A stretch of 64,000 nucleotides of DNA from Inquilinus ginsengisoli_A (lineage in GTDB: Bacteria > Pseudomonadota > Alphaproteobacteria > DSM-16000 > Inquilinaceae), in the NCBI RefSeq assembly GCF_031453975.1, contig NZ_JAVDPW010000003.1, positions 558,001 to 622,000 of the forward strand. Reading direction: 5' to 3'. This document shows positions 17,568-27,515 of the stretch, piece by piece. Each line of letters starts with the position of its first letter. Position 1 is the first letter of the stretch. The notes under the pieces are model-generated. The model was not told where the DNA came from. It searched no databases and saw nothing but the letters and a program-made list of their open reading frames with translations. Both the position numbers and the translations under genes were made by a program.

Positions 17568-18881
17568 CTACCAGCCGGCATAGGCAGCGACTGCCGCCGC
17601 ATCGACCCGGCCCGACGAAGCGTCCTGCAGGGCAAGGTCCAGCACTGCCAGGCCTTCCTCGATCTCCGCCGTGGTGATCGTCAGCGCCGGCGTGATCTCC
17701 AGCACGTTCGAACGGGCGCCGACATAGAACAGAAGCAGGCCCAGCTCCCACGACCGATAGACCACCGCCTGGCACAGGCTGCCGGCCGGCGCCCGGCTTT
17801 CCCGGTTCTCGACCAGTTCGACACCCACGGCGAGGCCGCGACCGCGGATGTCGCCGATCGCCTCGTGCCGGTCGGCCAGGCGCCGCAGACCGTTGGCGAG
17901 CTCGAGGCCCCGCGCCGCGGCATTCTCCACCAGCCCTTCGGCCGCGATGGTGTCCAGCACGGCCCGGCCGGCGGAGCAGGACACCGGGTTTCCGCACAGC
18001 GTCTGCATGGCGAAGGCGGTGCGGTGATCGAGAATCGCGGCCGGGCCGACCACGGCGGACAGGGGCAGGCCACCGCCCAGCCCCTTGCCGAAGCTGATCA
18101 GGTCGGGCGTCAGGCTCTCGGCTTGGAAGGCGTGCAGCAGGCCGGTGCGGCCCAGCCCGACTTTGACCTCGTCGCAGACCAGCAGGATGCCGTGAAGGCG
18201 GCACCGTTCCGCCAGGGCCGGCAGGAAGCCGGGCGGCGGCACCAGCAGGCCGCCATCGGCCTGGATCGCCTCGACGATCACCGCCGCCGTGTCCGACGGC
18301 GGGCAGACGGTGGCCAGCAGATAGTCCAGCTGGGCCAGGGCCGCCTCGCCCACCGCGCCGGGGAAATGTGGCCGGTAGGGGTCGGGGTAGGGCAGCAGGA
18401 ACAGCCCGGCGCGTGGCGGCGAATGGGTCTGGGCGGTGTGGCCGGACACCGACATGGAAAGGGCCGTGCCGCCGTGATAGGCGCCGACGAAGGCGATCAC
18501 GCGCCGCTTTCCGGTCGCGGCCTCGACCGCCCGGACCACGGTCTCGTTGGCGTCGGACCCGGAATGGCCGAACCAGACCCGGCGGTCGCCGCCGCCCGGC
18601 GTGATCGACAACAGCTTTTCGGCCAACGCCACCGCTGGCTCGTTGATCAGCGACAGCAGGCTGGCGCCCGGCATCGTCGCCACCGCCCGGCCCACCGCCT
18701 CGACCAGTGCCGGATGGCCATGGCCCAGGCTGGCGGCGCCCCAGGAGGCGGAGAAGTCGATCACCCGCCGCCCGTCATCGGCCACGAGGTGGCGGCCGTT
18801 GCCCGATCGCGCGGCGAAGGGGCCGAAGCGCAGCTTCTCGATCGCGGCGATGGCGGCGGCATCGCGGGTTACCAGGGGCAT
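17568..18881 (-). CDS. Class III PLP-dependent aminotransferase
   Basis: The 437-residue enzyme has the class III signature. WFGHSGSDANETVVRA and IAFVGAYHGGT form the phosphate and ring-stacking region. LLVCDEVKVGLGRTG carries the PLP-pyridine aspartate, with VKVG in place of the common VQTG. SFGKGLGGGLPLSAVVG holds the Schiff-base lysine. These enzymes use omega-amino acids, diamines or alanine/glyoxylate. The start lies 1 bp after the stop of the glutamine-synthetase-like gene, so both are on one transcript. The C-terminus AAYAGW matches relatives, so I treat the TAG as the real stop. Confidence 0.9.
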   Translation of the reverse strand: MPLVTRDAAAIAAIEKLRFGPFAARSGNGRHLVADDGRRVIDFSASWGAASLGHGHPALVEAVGRAVATMPGASLLSLINEPAVALAEKLLSITPGGGDRRVWFGHSGSDANETVVRAVEAATGKRRVIAFVGAYHGGTALSMSVSGHTAQTHSPPRAGLFLLPYPDPYRPHFPGAVGEAALAQLDYLLATVCPPSDTAAVIVEAIQADGGLLVPPPGFLPALAERCRLHGILLVCDEVKVGLGRTGLLHAFQAESLTPDLISFGKGLGGGLPLSAVVGPAAILDHRTAFAMQTLCGNPVSCSAGRAVLDTIAAEGLVENAAARGLELANGLRRLADRHEAIGDIRGRGLAVGVELVENRESRAPAGSLCQAVVYRSWELGLLLFYVGARSNVLEITPALTITTAEIEEGLAVLDLALQDASSGRVDAAAVAAYAGW

Positions 18882-18882
18882 G

Positions 18883-20202
18883 TCAGTAGACCGCGCCGTA
18901 GCGGGCGCATTGCGCCGCCGGGGCCAGCCCGTCGACCATCGCCTGTTCGGCCCGCTTCATGGCGAAATAGGCACCGCGCATCGGCTCGGGCAGCCAGCCC
19001 AGCGCCACCGGGTCGGCCTGCAGCGCCGCCAGCGCCGCGGGCAGGGAGTCGGGCAGGCGGCGCACTCCCAGGCGCTCGGCCTCCGCCGGGGCCAGGTCGG
19101 CCGGGTCGCCGGCCACCGCCTCGGGCTGTGGCAGGGCCCGGCGGATGCCCTCCAGTCCGGCGCGGACCAGCAGCGCCAGCACCAGATGCGGGTTGGCGCA
19201 GGCGTCGGCGGCGCGGAACTCCAGATGGATCTGCTTCGCCCGGTCGCGGCCCGGCAGGTCGATGGTCGGGCACACCCGCAGCGCCGCCTCGCGGTTGCGG
19301 TGGCCGAAGGCGGTGAAGCCCGCGCTCCAGCGATGCGGCGTCAGCCTGAGATAGGAGATCACGCTGGGCGCGGTGATGGCGCACAGCGCCGGCAGGTGGC
19401 GCAGCACGCCGGCGACGAAGCGGCCGGCGACCTCGCTGATCTCGGCCGGGCGCGACAGGTCGGCGGTGGCGTTGGCGCCATCGGCGGCGACCAGGCTCAG
19501 ATGAACGTGCACGCCGTTGCCGACCGCGGCGGGGTCCAGGATCGGGGCGAAGCTGGCGGCCAGTCCGAACTGCCGCGCCACGTCGCGGGCGACGTCGCGG
19601 ATCAGCACGGCGCGGTCGGCCGCGGCCAGGGCGCCCGCGGGCTCGCAGGTCACCTCGAACTGGCCGGGACCGTATTCCGGCAGGATCATCTCCGGCCCCA
19701 GCCCGGCGGTGGCCATCGCTTCCATCAGCGCGCCGCAGAATGGCTGGGCGGCGCGAAAATCCTGCAGCGAGAAGGCCTGGGGCGCGATCGCCGGGCCGCC
19801 CGTCAGCCGGAACTCGTGCTCGAAGGCGGCGACCAGGTCCAGCCCGGTCTCCCGCTTCAGCTCGGCCACCGCGTGCTTCAGCAGGGTGCGGACGCACCCG
19901 CCCCAGTCGCGTCCGTCGGTCTCGCGCACGTCGCACAGCAGGGCGGTGGCATCGGGCCGGCCGTCGAAGCCCTGCAGGGTCACCGGCTCGGTCTCCGCAT
20001 CCGGGATCAGCCGCAGGTCGCCGGTCGGGCCGAAGGGCGAATCGCCCGCGATCACCCCGAACGGCGTCAGGGCGAGATTGGCCGGCACCCAGCCGACGCC
20101 GGAGCGGCGGCGGTTGTCCAGATCCGCCGCGGGGAAAGCGCGACCGCGGGTCATCGCCGCCAGGTCGTTGGTCAGGAAGATCGCGAGATCGCGCGCGCTC
20201 AT
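18883..20202 (-). CDS. Glutamine synthetase-family ligase (GlnA-like, probably gamma-glutamyl amide type)
   Basis: The 439-residue protein carries the catalytic domain of the GS family: AAFEHEFRL (metal-binding glutamates), LPEYGPGQFEV, NGVHVHLSL (ATP/metal), YLRLTPHRWSAG and HLEFRAADACANPHLVLAL. The N-terminal beta-grasp part is divergent and the protein is shorter than housekeeping GlnA. That points to a catabolic gamma-glutamylation or related ligase rather than ammonia assimilation. I start at ATG 20202, preceded by GGGAG at about 13 bases. The longer open frame has a cysteine/arginine-rich, unlikely N-terminus. It is co-transcribed with the class III aminotransferase and probably controlled by the adjacent RpiR regulator. 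Confidence 0.85.
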   Translation of the reverse strand: MSARDLAIFLTNDLAAMTRGRAFPAADLDNRRRSGVGWVPANLALTPFGVIAGDSPFGPTGDLRLIPDAETEPVTLQGFDGRPDATALLCDVRETDGRDWGGCVRTLLKHAVAELKRETGLDLVAAFEHEFRLTGGPAIAPQAFSLQDFRAAQPFCGALMEAMATAGLGPEMILPEYGPGQFEVTCEPAGALAAADRAVLIRDVARDVARQFGLAASFAPILDPAAVGNGVHVHLSLVAADGANATADLSRPAEISEVAGRFVAGVLRHLPALCAITAPSVISYLRLTPHRWSAGFTAFGHRNREAALRVCPTIDLPGRDRAKQIHLEFRAADACANPHLVLALLVRAGLEGIRRALPQPEAVAGDPADLAPAEAERLGVRRLPDSLPAALAALQADPVALGWLPEPMRGAYFAMKRAEQAMVDGLAPAAQCARYGAVY

Positions 20203-20251
20203 GGTCTTCGATGGCTCCCTGTTCTCATCTGTCGAAGTGTTCGCGGGTGGA

Positions 20252-21172
20252 TCAGTCTTCCGGCCGCAGCACCGTTGTCTTCCGGTCGGCGACGAAATCG
20301 TCGCGGGCCTCGCCGGCCTTGTCCTCCAGCATCTGCATCCGCTCCCGCGCATCGCGACCCTGGCGCTGCAGCACCCCGGCCAGCAGCGCCTCGACCAGCG
20401 CGATGCCGGTGACGCCGGTGTCGAAGGGCGATGGCACGGCGATGGCGGCGGTCAGCACATGCGCCGCCACCTCGGCGATCGGCGACAGCCAGGGATCGGT
20501 GACCAGGATGACGGTCGCACCCTGCTTGGCCGCGGTGCGGCACAGGGCGATGGTCTGGCGTTCGTAGCGGCGATAGTCGAAGGCGACGATCACGTCACGC
20601 CGGCCCAGGTCGGCGGCCTGGTAGTACAGCGGTACGGCGGCGGCCTGCAGCTCCTGCACCCCGGCGCGCAGATGATGCAGGTGGAACACCAGATACTTCG
20701 CCTGGATATGGCTGGTCCGGCCGCCCAGCGCCAGGATCCGCCGGCGCGGGTCGGCCAGCACGTCGATCACGGCGTCCAGTGTCGCCGGGTCGATCATGCG
20801 CTCGGTCTCCATCAGCGTCGCGGCGGCGGCGGCGAAGAAGCCGTGCAGCAGCCCGCCGTCTTCCGCCCCGATGCGCGGCGCGGTGTCGAACAGCGACAGC
20901 GGCGACTTCATCCGGTCCTGCACTTCCTCGCGCACCGCGCGCTGGAACTGCGGGAAGCCGGAATAGCCCAGCTTGGACACCCAGCGCAGGATGGTGGGGG
21001 CGCTGGCCTGGGCCCGGTCCGCCAGCTCGGCGATCGTCTCCAACGCCGCGATCGGATAGGCCGACAGAACGGCACGCGCCGCCCGCCGCTCGGACGGCGT
21101 CAGCTCGGGCAGGCCGGCACGGATGCGGTGCTCGATGGTCGGCAGCGGCGCAGGGGCGCGACGGATCGACAT
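20252..21172 (-). CDS. RpiR/MurR family transcriptional regulator (HTH plus SIS domain)
   Basis: The 306-residue protein has an N-terminal HTH_6 domain (residues about 10-85: LTPSERRAARAVLSAYP, SAPTILRWVSKLGYSGFPQF) and a C-terminal SIS sugar-phosphate-type domain (about 125-260: ILALGGRTSHIQAKYLVFHL, DVIVAFDYRRYERQTI, GATVILVTD). RpiR proteins sense phosphorylated sugars or related metabolites. It lies 49 bp upstream of the ligase gene on the same strand and diverges from the ABC-importer operon at 21333. It is therefore well placed to control both directions. Confidence 0.9.
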   Translation of the reverse strand: MSIRRAPAPLPTIEHRIRAGLPELTPSERRAARAVLSAYPIAALETIAELADRAQASAPTILRWVSKLGYSGFPQFQRAVREEVQDRMKSPLSLFDTAPRIGAEDGGLLHGFFAAAAATLMETERMIDPATLDAVIDVLADPRRRILALGGRTSHIQAKYLVFHLHHLRAGVQELQAAAVPLYYQAADLGRRDVIVAFDYRRYERQTIALCRTAAKQGATVILVTDPWLSPIAEVAAHVLTAAIAVPSPFDTGVTGIALVEALLAGVLQRQGRDARERMQMLEDKAGEARDDFVADRKTTVLRPED

Positions 21173-21332
21173 GGGCCTCGCAGTTTGGATGATACGTTAC
21201 AGAATTGCCTGATTGACACGAAGGTTGGAATATATCCTAGTAAATGGCAAGCGCGGCGACAGGCTCGCGGTGCCTTGGTCCCGGTCGGGGCGGGGCGGAT
21301 CAGGGCGCAACGTCGCCCGGGAGGCGAAAACG

Positions 21333-23171
21333 GTGACATCGATCGACAGCGCCGGCCCCGTGGTGCGGCGCGCCCTGGCTGGCGCGGTGCCGCTGATCGT
21401 GCCGGTCACGCTGCTGGCCGCCGGCGTGGTGCTGTTCCTCGGCGCGGCCGAGCAGCGGATCCTCATCCTGTTCATGATCAACCTGATCGCCGTGGTCGCG
21501 ACCGGCCTCTATGTCGGCAATTCCGGGGTGACCAGCTTCGGCCATGTCGGCTTCATGGGGTTGGGCGCCTATGCCTCGGCGCTGCTGACCCTGCCGCCCG
21601 CGGTCAAGGCGACGATGCTGCCGAACCTGCCGGGCTGGCTGGCCGCCGCCCAGTTCGGCTTCGCCGAATCCCTGGTGGTCGCGGCGCTGGCGGTCGGGCT
21701 GTTCGCGCTGGTGATCGGCATCCCGGTCGCCCGGCTGTCCGGCTCCGCCGCCTCGATCACCTCGCTGGGCCTCTTGATCATCATCCATTCGGTGCTGAAC
21801 GGCGCCAAGGACATCACCCGCGGCAGCCAGACCTTCTTCGGGGTCGAACGGCTGACCACCGTGCCGGTGCTGCTGGCCTGCGTCGCGATCGCGATCCTGG
21901 TGGCCCGGCTGTTCCGCGATTCGACCGCGGGGCTGGAGTTGCGGGCCAGCCGCGAGGACGAGCTGGCGGCCCGGGCCATGGGCGTCGACGTCGCCCGGCG
22001 GCGGCTGGCCGCCTGGGTGCTGTCGGCGATGCTGATGGCGGTGGCCGGCGGCCTCCTGGCCCATGTGCTGGGTGCCTTCAGCCCGAAGAAATTCTTCTTC
22101 GTCGACACCTTCGCCATCCTGGCGATGCTGATCATCGGCGGCCCGGCCTCGGTCTCCGGCGCCGTGATCGGCACCTTCACCATCACCCTGATCACCGAAT
22201 TCGCCCGCCGGTTCGAGGAAGGGCCGGTCCTGCCGCAGCTGGGCCTGCCGCAGGCCTTCGGCCTGACCCAGATCGTGCTGGGCTTGGGCATCCTGCTGAT
22301 CATGTACCGCCGCCCCGGCGGGCTGTTCGGCCTGGCCGAGATCGACGACTGGCTGTTCCGCCAGCCCATCCCGGTCGCGACGGCGCCGCTGCCGGCCGAG
22401 GCCGCGCCGGCGGACGCCGCCCTGACGGCGGACCGGGTGACCAAGCGCTTCGCCGGGCTGGTGGCGCTGGACGCGGTCGACCTGTCGGTGCGGCCCGGCG
22501 AGATCGTCGGGCTGATCGGCCCCAACGGGTCGGGCAAGACCACGCTGATCAACGCCCTGTCCGGTGTGGTGCCGGCGACATCCGGCACGGTGCGGATCGA
22601 CGGCCGCGACATCGCCGGGCTGCCGTCGCACCGCGTCGCCCGGCTGGGCATCGGCCGCAGCTTCCAGAACATCCGCCTGTTCAAGGATCTGACGGTGCTG
22701 GAGAACGTCATCGTCGCGGTCACGGGCAGCGGCCGGGGGCGGGCGGGGGGCGCCGTGGCCGAACGCGCGATGGCGGCGCTGGCCGAGCTGGGCGTCGACG
22801 GGCTGGCCGGGCGCCGGGCCGGGCAGCTGGCCTATGGCGAGCAGCGGCGGGTCGAGATCGCCCGCGCCCTGGCGATGCGGCCGCGCTACCTGCTGCTGGA
22901 CGAGCCGGCGGCGGGCATGAACCCGGCGGAATCCGAGGCGCTGATGCGCCTGCTGGACGACCTGCGGCGGCGCACGGGCCTGGGGTTGCTGCTGGTCGAG
23001 CACGACCTGAAGCTGGTGATGCGGCTGTGCGACCGGGTGGTGGTGCTGAACAAAGGGCAGGTCATCGCCGCCGGCGTGCCGGACCAGGTCCAGGCCGACC
23101 CGGCGGTGGTCGAGGCCTATATCGGCCGCCGCGCCGCGCGCAAGCCGGCGGCGCTGGCGGCCGCGGTCTGA
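21333..23171 (+). CDS. Fused branched-chain-type ABC permease and ATPase (LivM-LivG fusion)
   Basis: This 612-residue protein joins two importer subunits. Residues about 1-350 are a LivM-type permease with about eight to nine TM helices (GLYVGNSGVTSFGHVGFMGL, ARAMGVDVARRRLAAWVLSA). Residues about 365-600 are a LivG-type ATPase with Walker A GPNGSGKTT, AYGEQRRVEIARALA as the signature region and LLLDEPAAGMNP as Walker B. I chose GTG 21333 because GGGAGG lies 8 bases upstream, and the earlier ATG gives an unlikely arginine-rich leader. A TTGACA at 21213-21218 may be the -35 of its promoter, but no convincing -10 follows. Substrate-binding protein, LivF and LivH genes follow. Confidence 0.85.
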   Translation: MTSIDSAGPVVRRALAGAVPLIVPVTLLAAGVVLFLGAAEQRILILFMINLIAVVATGLYVGNSGVTSFGHVGFMGLGAYASALLTLPPAVKATMLPNLPGWLAAAQFGFAESLVVAALAVGLFALVIGIPVARLSGSAASITSLGLLIIIHSVLNGAKDITRGSQTFFGVERLTTVPVLLACVAIAILVARLFRDSTAGLELRASREDELAARAMGVDVARRRLAAWVLSAMLMAVAGGLLAHVLGAFSPKKFFFVDTFAILAMLIIGGPASVSGAVIGTFTITLITEFARRFEEGPVLPQLGLPQAFGLTQIVLGLGILLIMYRRPGGLFGLAEIDDWLFRQPIPVATAPLPAEAAPADAALTADRVTKRFAGLVALDAVDLSVRPGEIVGLIGPNGSGKTTLINALSGVVPATSGTVRIDGRDIAGLPSHRVARLGIGRSFQNIRLFKDLTVLENVIVAVTGSGRGRAGGAVAERAMAALAELGVDGLAGRRAGQLAYGEQRRVEIARALAMRPRYLLLDEPAAGMNPAESEALMRLLDDLRRRTGLGLLLVEHDLKLVMRLCDRVVVLNKGQVIAAGVPDQVQADPAVVEAYIGRRAARKPAALAAAV

Positions 23172-23205
23172 CGACGAACGACAACGAACAGGGACGGAGG
23201 CACGA

Positions 23206-24366
23206 ATGAACGGAAAAGTTCTCACGCTGCTGGGCACGGTTGCCGCCATGGCGACGCTGGCCGCGCCCGCGATGGCGCAGGACAAGCTGGTGATCGGCGC
23301 GGCGGTCGCACTGACCGGCAACCTCGCCTATGCCGACGTGCCGGCGATGGCCGGCATGCAGCTGGCGGTGGAGGAGATCAACGCGGCTGGCGGCGTCGGC
23401 GGCCGGATGATCGAGATCCGGCAGAAGGACAGCCGGTCCGACCCGGCCCAGGCCGCGGTGGCGGCGCAGGAGCTGATCGACGAGGGCATCTCGGTGCTGG
23501 TCACGCCCTGCGATGCCGACCCGACGATCGGCGCCGGCCAGATCGCCCAGGCCGCGGGCGTCGCCGCCTTCTCGACCTGCGCCTCGTCGCCGACCCTGCC
23601 GATGGCGGTCGGCGACCACATGTTCCTGAACTTCCCCGGCGACAATGTGCAGAGCGCGGTGTCCGCCAAATATGCGACCGACCAGGGCTACAAGACCGCG
23701 GCCATCCTGGTGTCGCCGGACACCGCCTATACCCAGCTGCCGCTCTACTTCAAGGAGGTGTTCGAGAAGCTGGGCGGCAAGGTGGTGGCCGAGGACAGCT
23801 TCACCATGGGGCAGCAGGATTTCTCGGCCCAGGTGACCAAGATCAAGGCGCTGTCGCCGGCGCCCGACGTGATCATGACCGCGGCCTATGAGCCCGACTT
23901 CCCGGCCTTCATCAAGCAGCTGCGGGCGTCGGGGGTGAAGATCCCGGTGATCGGCTCCGACGGCATCGACTCGCCGACCACCTTCGCCGTCGGCGAGGCG
24001 GTGGAGGGCGTGGTGTTCACCACCGCCGGCTTCGCCGCCGAGGGCAGCCCGCTGGCGGCGTTCAACGCCGCCTACAAGGCCAAATACGGCCAGGACAGCG
24101 ACACCATCTACAACGCCATCGGCTATGACCTGGTGAAGGTGGTGGCGGCCGCGTCCAAGGCGGCCGGGTCGGCCGAGCCCGCCGCGGTGTGGCAGGCGGT
24201 GCGCGGGCTGCAGGATGTCCAGGGCGCCACCGGCGCCATCACCTACAAGGGCACCGACGGGGTGCCGATCCGCCAGGTCGCGATCGTCCGGATCCAGGGC
24301 GGCAAGCGGGCGCTGGTGCTGCAGGCCACGCCCGACCCGGCCCTGGTCCCCAAGCCGCGGATGTGA
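23206..24366 (+). CDS. ABC importer substrate-binding protein, branched-chain amino acid type
   Basis: The 386-residue periplasmic protein has a signal peptide ending APAMA (residue about 24) and a two-lobe LivK-like fold (VIGAAVALTGNLAYADVPAM, EEINAAGGVGGRMIEI, DPAQAAVAAQELI). This cluster of binding proteins takes many ligands besides branched-chain amino acids (amides, urea, aromatic acids). The nearby hydrolases suggest an amide or N-acyl compound. It has a GGACGGAGG site before the ATG and lies 34 bp after the permease/ATPase fusion. Confidence 0.87.
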   Translation: MNGKVLTLLGTVAAMATLAAPAMAQDKLVIGAAVALTGNLAYADVPAMAGMQLAVEEINAAGGVGGRMIEIRQKDSRSDPAQAAVAAQELIDEGISVLVTPCDADPTIGAGQIAQAAGVAAFSTCASSPTLPMAVGDHMFLNFPGDNVQSAVSAKYATDQGYKTAAILVSPDTAYTQLPLYFKEVFEKLGGKVVAEDSFTMGQQDFSAQVTKIKALSPAPDVIMTAAYEPDFPAFIKQLRASGVKIPVIGSDGIDSPTTFAVGEAVEGVVFTTAGFAAEGSPLAAFNAAYKAKYGQDSDTIYNAIGYDLVKVVAAASKAAGSAEPAAVWQAVRGLQDVQGATGAITYKGTDGVPIRQVAIVRIQGGKRALVLQATPDPALVPKPRM

Positions 24367-24373
24367 GGGCGGC

Positions 24374-25087
<714 letters not shown>

Positions 25088-25099
25088 GCGCGGGAGACG

Positions 25100-25990
25100 A
25101 TGATGGACATCCTGATCCAGCAGATCCTGAACGCGCTGTCGCTCGGCGGCACCTATGCCCTGCTGGCGCTGGGGCTGGCCGTGGTGTTCTCGGTGCTCGG
25201 GCTGATCAACTTCGCCCATGGCGAGCTGATGACGATCGCCGGCTACACCCTGTTCTTCGCCATCACCGCCGGCGTGCCGCTGTGGCTGGCGGTGCCGGCG
25301 GCCCTGGCCGCGGCCGCGCTGGCCGCGGTGCTGATGGAGCGCATCGCCTTCCGGCCGCTGCGCGGCGCCAATGGCACCACCCTGCTGCTGACCTCCTTCG
25401 CCGTGTCCGGCATCCTGCAGGTGGTGTTCCAGGCCACCATCTCGGCCCGGCCGCGGCCGGTGCCGGTGCCCGAAGTCCTGGCGGGGGCGATCACCATCGG
25501 GCCCTATCATCTCGGTGTCATCCAGCTGCTGTCGATCGTGACCACGATCGTCATGGTCGGCCTGCTGGGCCTGTTCCTGCGCCGCACCCTGATCGGCCTG
25601 GCCATCCGCGCGGCGTCGATCGACTTCCCGATGACCCGGATGATGGGCATCCGGGCCAACGCGGTCATCGCCACCGCCTTCGCCATCTCCGGCCTGCTGG
25701 CCGGCGTGTCGGGCCTGCTGTGGGTGGCGCAGCGCGGCTCGGTCGACCCGCTGATGGGCTTCCTGCCGGTGTTGAAGGCCTTCATCGCCGCGATCCTCGG
25801 CGGCATCGGCAGCCTGCCGGGCGCGGTGATCGGCGGCTTCTGCCTGGGCTTCATCGAGATCGGGCTGCAGGCGCTGCTGCCCGACCCGGTGCTGCCGTTC
25901 CGCGACGCCGTGGCGCTGCTGCTCGTCATCCTTCTGTTGCTGTGCCGGCCCCAGGGGCTGATGCGCGTTGCCGGAGCCGTTCGTCCATGA
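25100..25990 (+). CDS. Branched-chain-type ABC importer permease (LivH-like)
   Basis: The 296-residue inner-membrane protein opens with QILNALSLGGTYALLALGLA and GLINFAHGELMTIAGY, both diagnostic of LivH. The coupling region reads RMMGIRANAVIATAFAISGL. Two tandem ATGs (25100 and 25103) follow a GGGAG site. The stop overlaps the next start as ATGA, so the transporter is coupled to the hydrolase genes. Confidence 0.9.
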   Translation: MMDILIQQILNALSLGGTYALLALGLAVVFSVLGLINFAHGELMTIAGYTLFFAITAGVPLWLAVPAALAAAALAAVLMERIAFRPLRGANGTTLLLTSFAVSGILQVVFQATISARPRPVPVPEVLAGAITIGPYHLGVIQLLSIVTTIVMVGLLGLFLRRTLIGLAIRAASIDFPMTRMMGIRANAVIATAFAISGLLAGVSGLLWVAQRGSVDPLMGFLPVLKAFIAAILGGIGSLPGAVIGGFCLGFIEIGLQALLPDPVLPFRDAVALLLVILLLLCRPQGLMRVAGAVRP

Positions 25991-26820
25991 CCCTGTTGTC
26001 CCCCGCCGACCCGGATATGCCGGCGCCGCTGCTCGCGGAGGACGAGCCGCCGGTGTTCGAGGTGGTGAACGCCGGCGGTCGCGGCGCCGTGGTGCTGACC
26101 TGCGACCACGCCTCGAACCGCATGCCGGCGCGGCTCGGCAGCCTGGGCCTCGGCGCCGCCGACATCGCCAGCCACATCGCCTGGGACCCGGGCGCCGCCT
26201 GGGTGGCGCGGCGGCTGTCCGTGCTGCTGGATGCGCCGCTGGTGCTGTCGGGCTATTCCCGGCTGGTGGTCGACTGCAACCGCCCGCGCGGCGTGCCGGG
26301 GTCGATCCCGAAGACCAGCGCCGGCGTACCCGTGCCCGGCAACCAGGACCTGACCGAGGCCGAGCGGGCGCAGCGCTTCGACACGCTGGTGGTGCCCTAC
26401 CAGACCGCGATCGGCCATCTGCTGGACGCGCGCGCCGCGGCGCGGGTGTCGACCGTGCTGCTGGCGATCCACAGCTTCACTCCTGACTTCCCGGGCCAGC
26501 AGCGGCCCTGGCCGATCGCCCTGGCCTACCGCCATGACGGCGGGCTGGCACGGCCGCTGGTCGACCGGCTGCGGCAGGATCCGGCGGCGCGGCCGGTCGG
26601 CGACAACCAGCCCTATTTCATCGGCGACGACAGCGACTACACCATCCCGGTGCAGGCCGAACGCCGAGGTCTGTCCAATGTCCTGGTCGAGATCCGGCAG
26701 GACGGGCTGGGCCGCGAGGCCGATGCCGACCGCTGGGCCGAATGCCTGGCCGCCGCCGTGTCCCCTTTGCTGCCGGGCCTGGCCCGCATCCCCACGCCAT
26801 CGGAGACCCCGACACCATGA
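25987..26820 (+). CDS. N-formylglutamate amidohydrolase-family protein
   Basis: The 277-residue protein matches the HutG-type N-formylglutamate amidohydrolase (FGase) fold: VLTCDHASNRMPARLG (zinc-site region), HIAWDPGAAWVARRLS, YSRLVVDCNRP, LLAIHSFTPDF and NVLVEIRQDGL. Classical FGase releases formate from N-formylglutamate in histidine degradation. No other hut gene is present here, so a related N-acyl or formyl-amide substrate is more likely. It overlaps both neighbours by ATGA (25987-25990 and 26817-26820), tying it to the importer and the isochorismatase-like gene. Confidence 0.83.
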   Translation: MTLLSPADPDMPAPLLAEDEPPVFEVVNAGGRGAVVLTCDHASNRMPARLGSLGLGAADIASHIAWDPGAAWVARRLSVLLDAPLVLSGYSRLVVDCNRPRGVPGSIPKTSAGVPVPGNQDLTEAERAQRFDTLVVPYQTAIGHLLDARAAARVSTVLLAIHSFTPDFPGQQRPWPIALAYRHDGGLARPLVDRLRQDPAARPVGDNQPYFIGDDSDYTIPVQAERRGLSNVLVEIRQDGLGREADADRWAECLAAAVSPLLPGLARIPTPSETPTP

Positions 26821-27515
26821 CCGTCTTCATCCCGACCGAGCCGCCCGAGGTGCTGGGCGCCCGTTTCCGCGAGCGGGCGGTCGACCTGCGCCGCACCGCG
26901 GTGATCAGCGTCGACATGCAGAATGCCGACTGCGCCGCGAAGAAGCGGCACGGGCCGGTGCCGGAGGGCGCGGCCGGCGACGGCTATCGCTATTTCTACG
27001 ACCGGCTGGACCGGGTGGTGATCCCGAACCAGCAGCGGCTGCACGCCGCCACGCGCGCGCTGGGCATCGAGAACATCTACGTCATCATCGAGAGCCTGAC
27101 GCTGGACGGCCGCGACCGCGGCCTCGACCACCGGATCTCGCTGATCCACAACCCGCGCGGGTCATGGGAGGCGCAGGTGATCGACGAGGTGGCGCCGGCC
27201 GGGGACGACATCATCATCCGCAAGACCGCCTCCGGCCCCTTCGGCACCACCAATCTCGACTATGTGCTGAAGGCGCTGGGCATCGACCATCTGATCGTGT
27301 TCGGCGTGCTGACCGACCAGTGCGTGGAGAACACGGTGCGGGTGGGGGGCGACCTCGGCTATCTCGTCACCATGGTCGACGATGCGTCGGCGACCTACAG
27401 TCAGGCCCGGCATGACCACGCGCTGTCGGCTTTCAAGGGCTATTGCCGCATCCGGTCGACCGATGCGCTCCTCGCCGAGCTCGACGCGCTGGCGCGCATA
27501 CCATCCGGCAGTTGA
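26817..27515 (+). CDS. Isochorismatase-fold cysteine hydrolase
   Basis: The 232-residue protein has the cysteine-hydrolase triad Asp33 (ISVDMQN), Lys136 (IIRKTASGPF) and Cys169 (LTDQCVENTVR), with the characteristic cis-peptide region before the cysteine. Family members hydrolyse amides such as nicotinamide, N-carbamoyl compounds or ureidoacrylate, or act on isochorismate. No enterobactin-type neighbours exist, so amide hydrolysis is favoured. It is the last gene of the importer operon and overlaps the FGase-like gene by four bases. Confidence 0.87.
   Translation: MTVFIPTEPPEVLGARFRERAVDLRRTAVISVDMQNADCAAKKRHGPVPEGAAGDGYRYFYDRLDRVVIPNQQRLHAATRALGIENIYVIIESLTLDGRDRGLDHRISLIHNPRGSWEAQVIDEVAPAGDDIIIRKTASGPFGTTNLDYVLKALGIDHLIVFGVLTDQCVENTVRVGGDLGYLVTMVDDASATYSQARHDHALSAFKGYCRIRSTDALLAELDALARIPSGS

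Noticed and set aside
21213..21243. TTGACA as a complete promoter for the LivM-LivG operon
   Set aside because: The -35 is perfect, but no -10 with acceptable sequence and spacing follows, so I mention it only in the gene entry.
19517..23209. A 1,230-codon + strand open frame across the ligase, RpiR and importer genes
   Set aside because: It spans genes of both strands in a shadow frame and its translation has no recognisable domain. It is a product of high GC content.
25987..26820. Annotation as hutG of a histidine-degradation operon
   Set aside because: No hutU, hutH, hutI or hutF-like gene is present. The neighbours are an importer and an isochorismatase-fold hydrolase.
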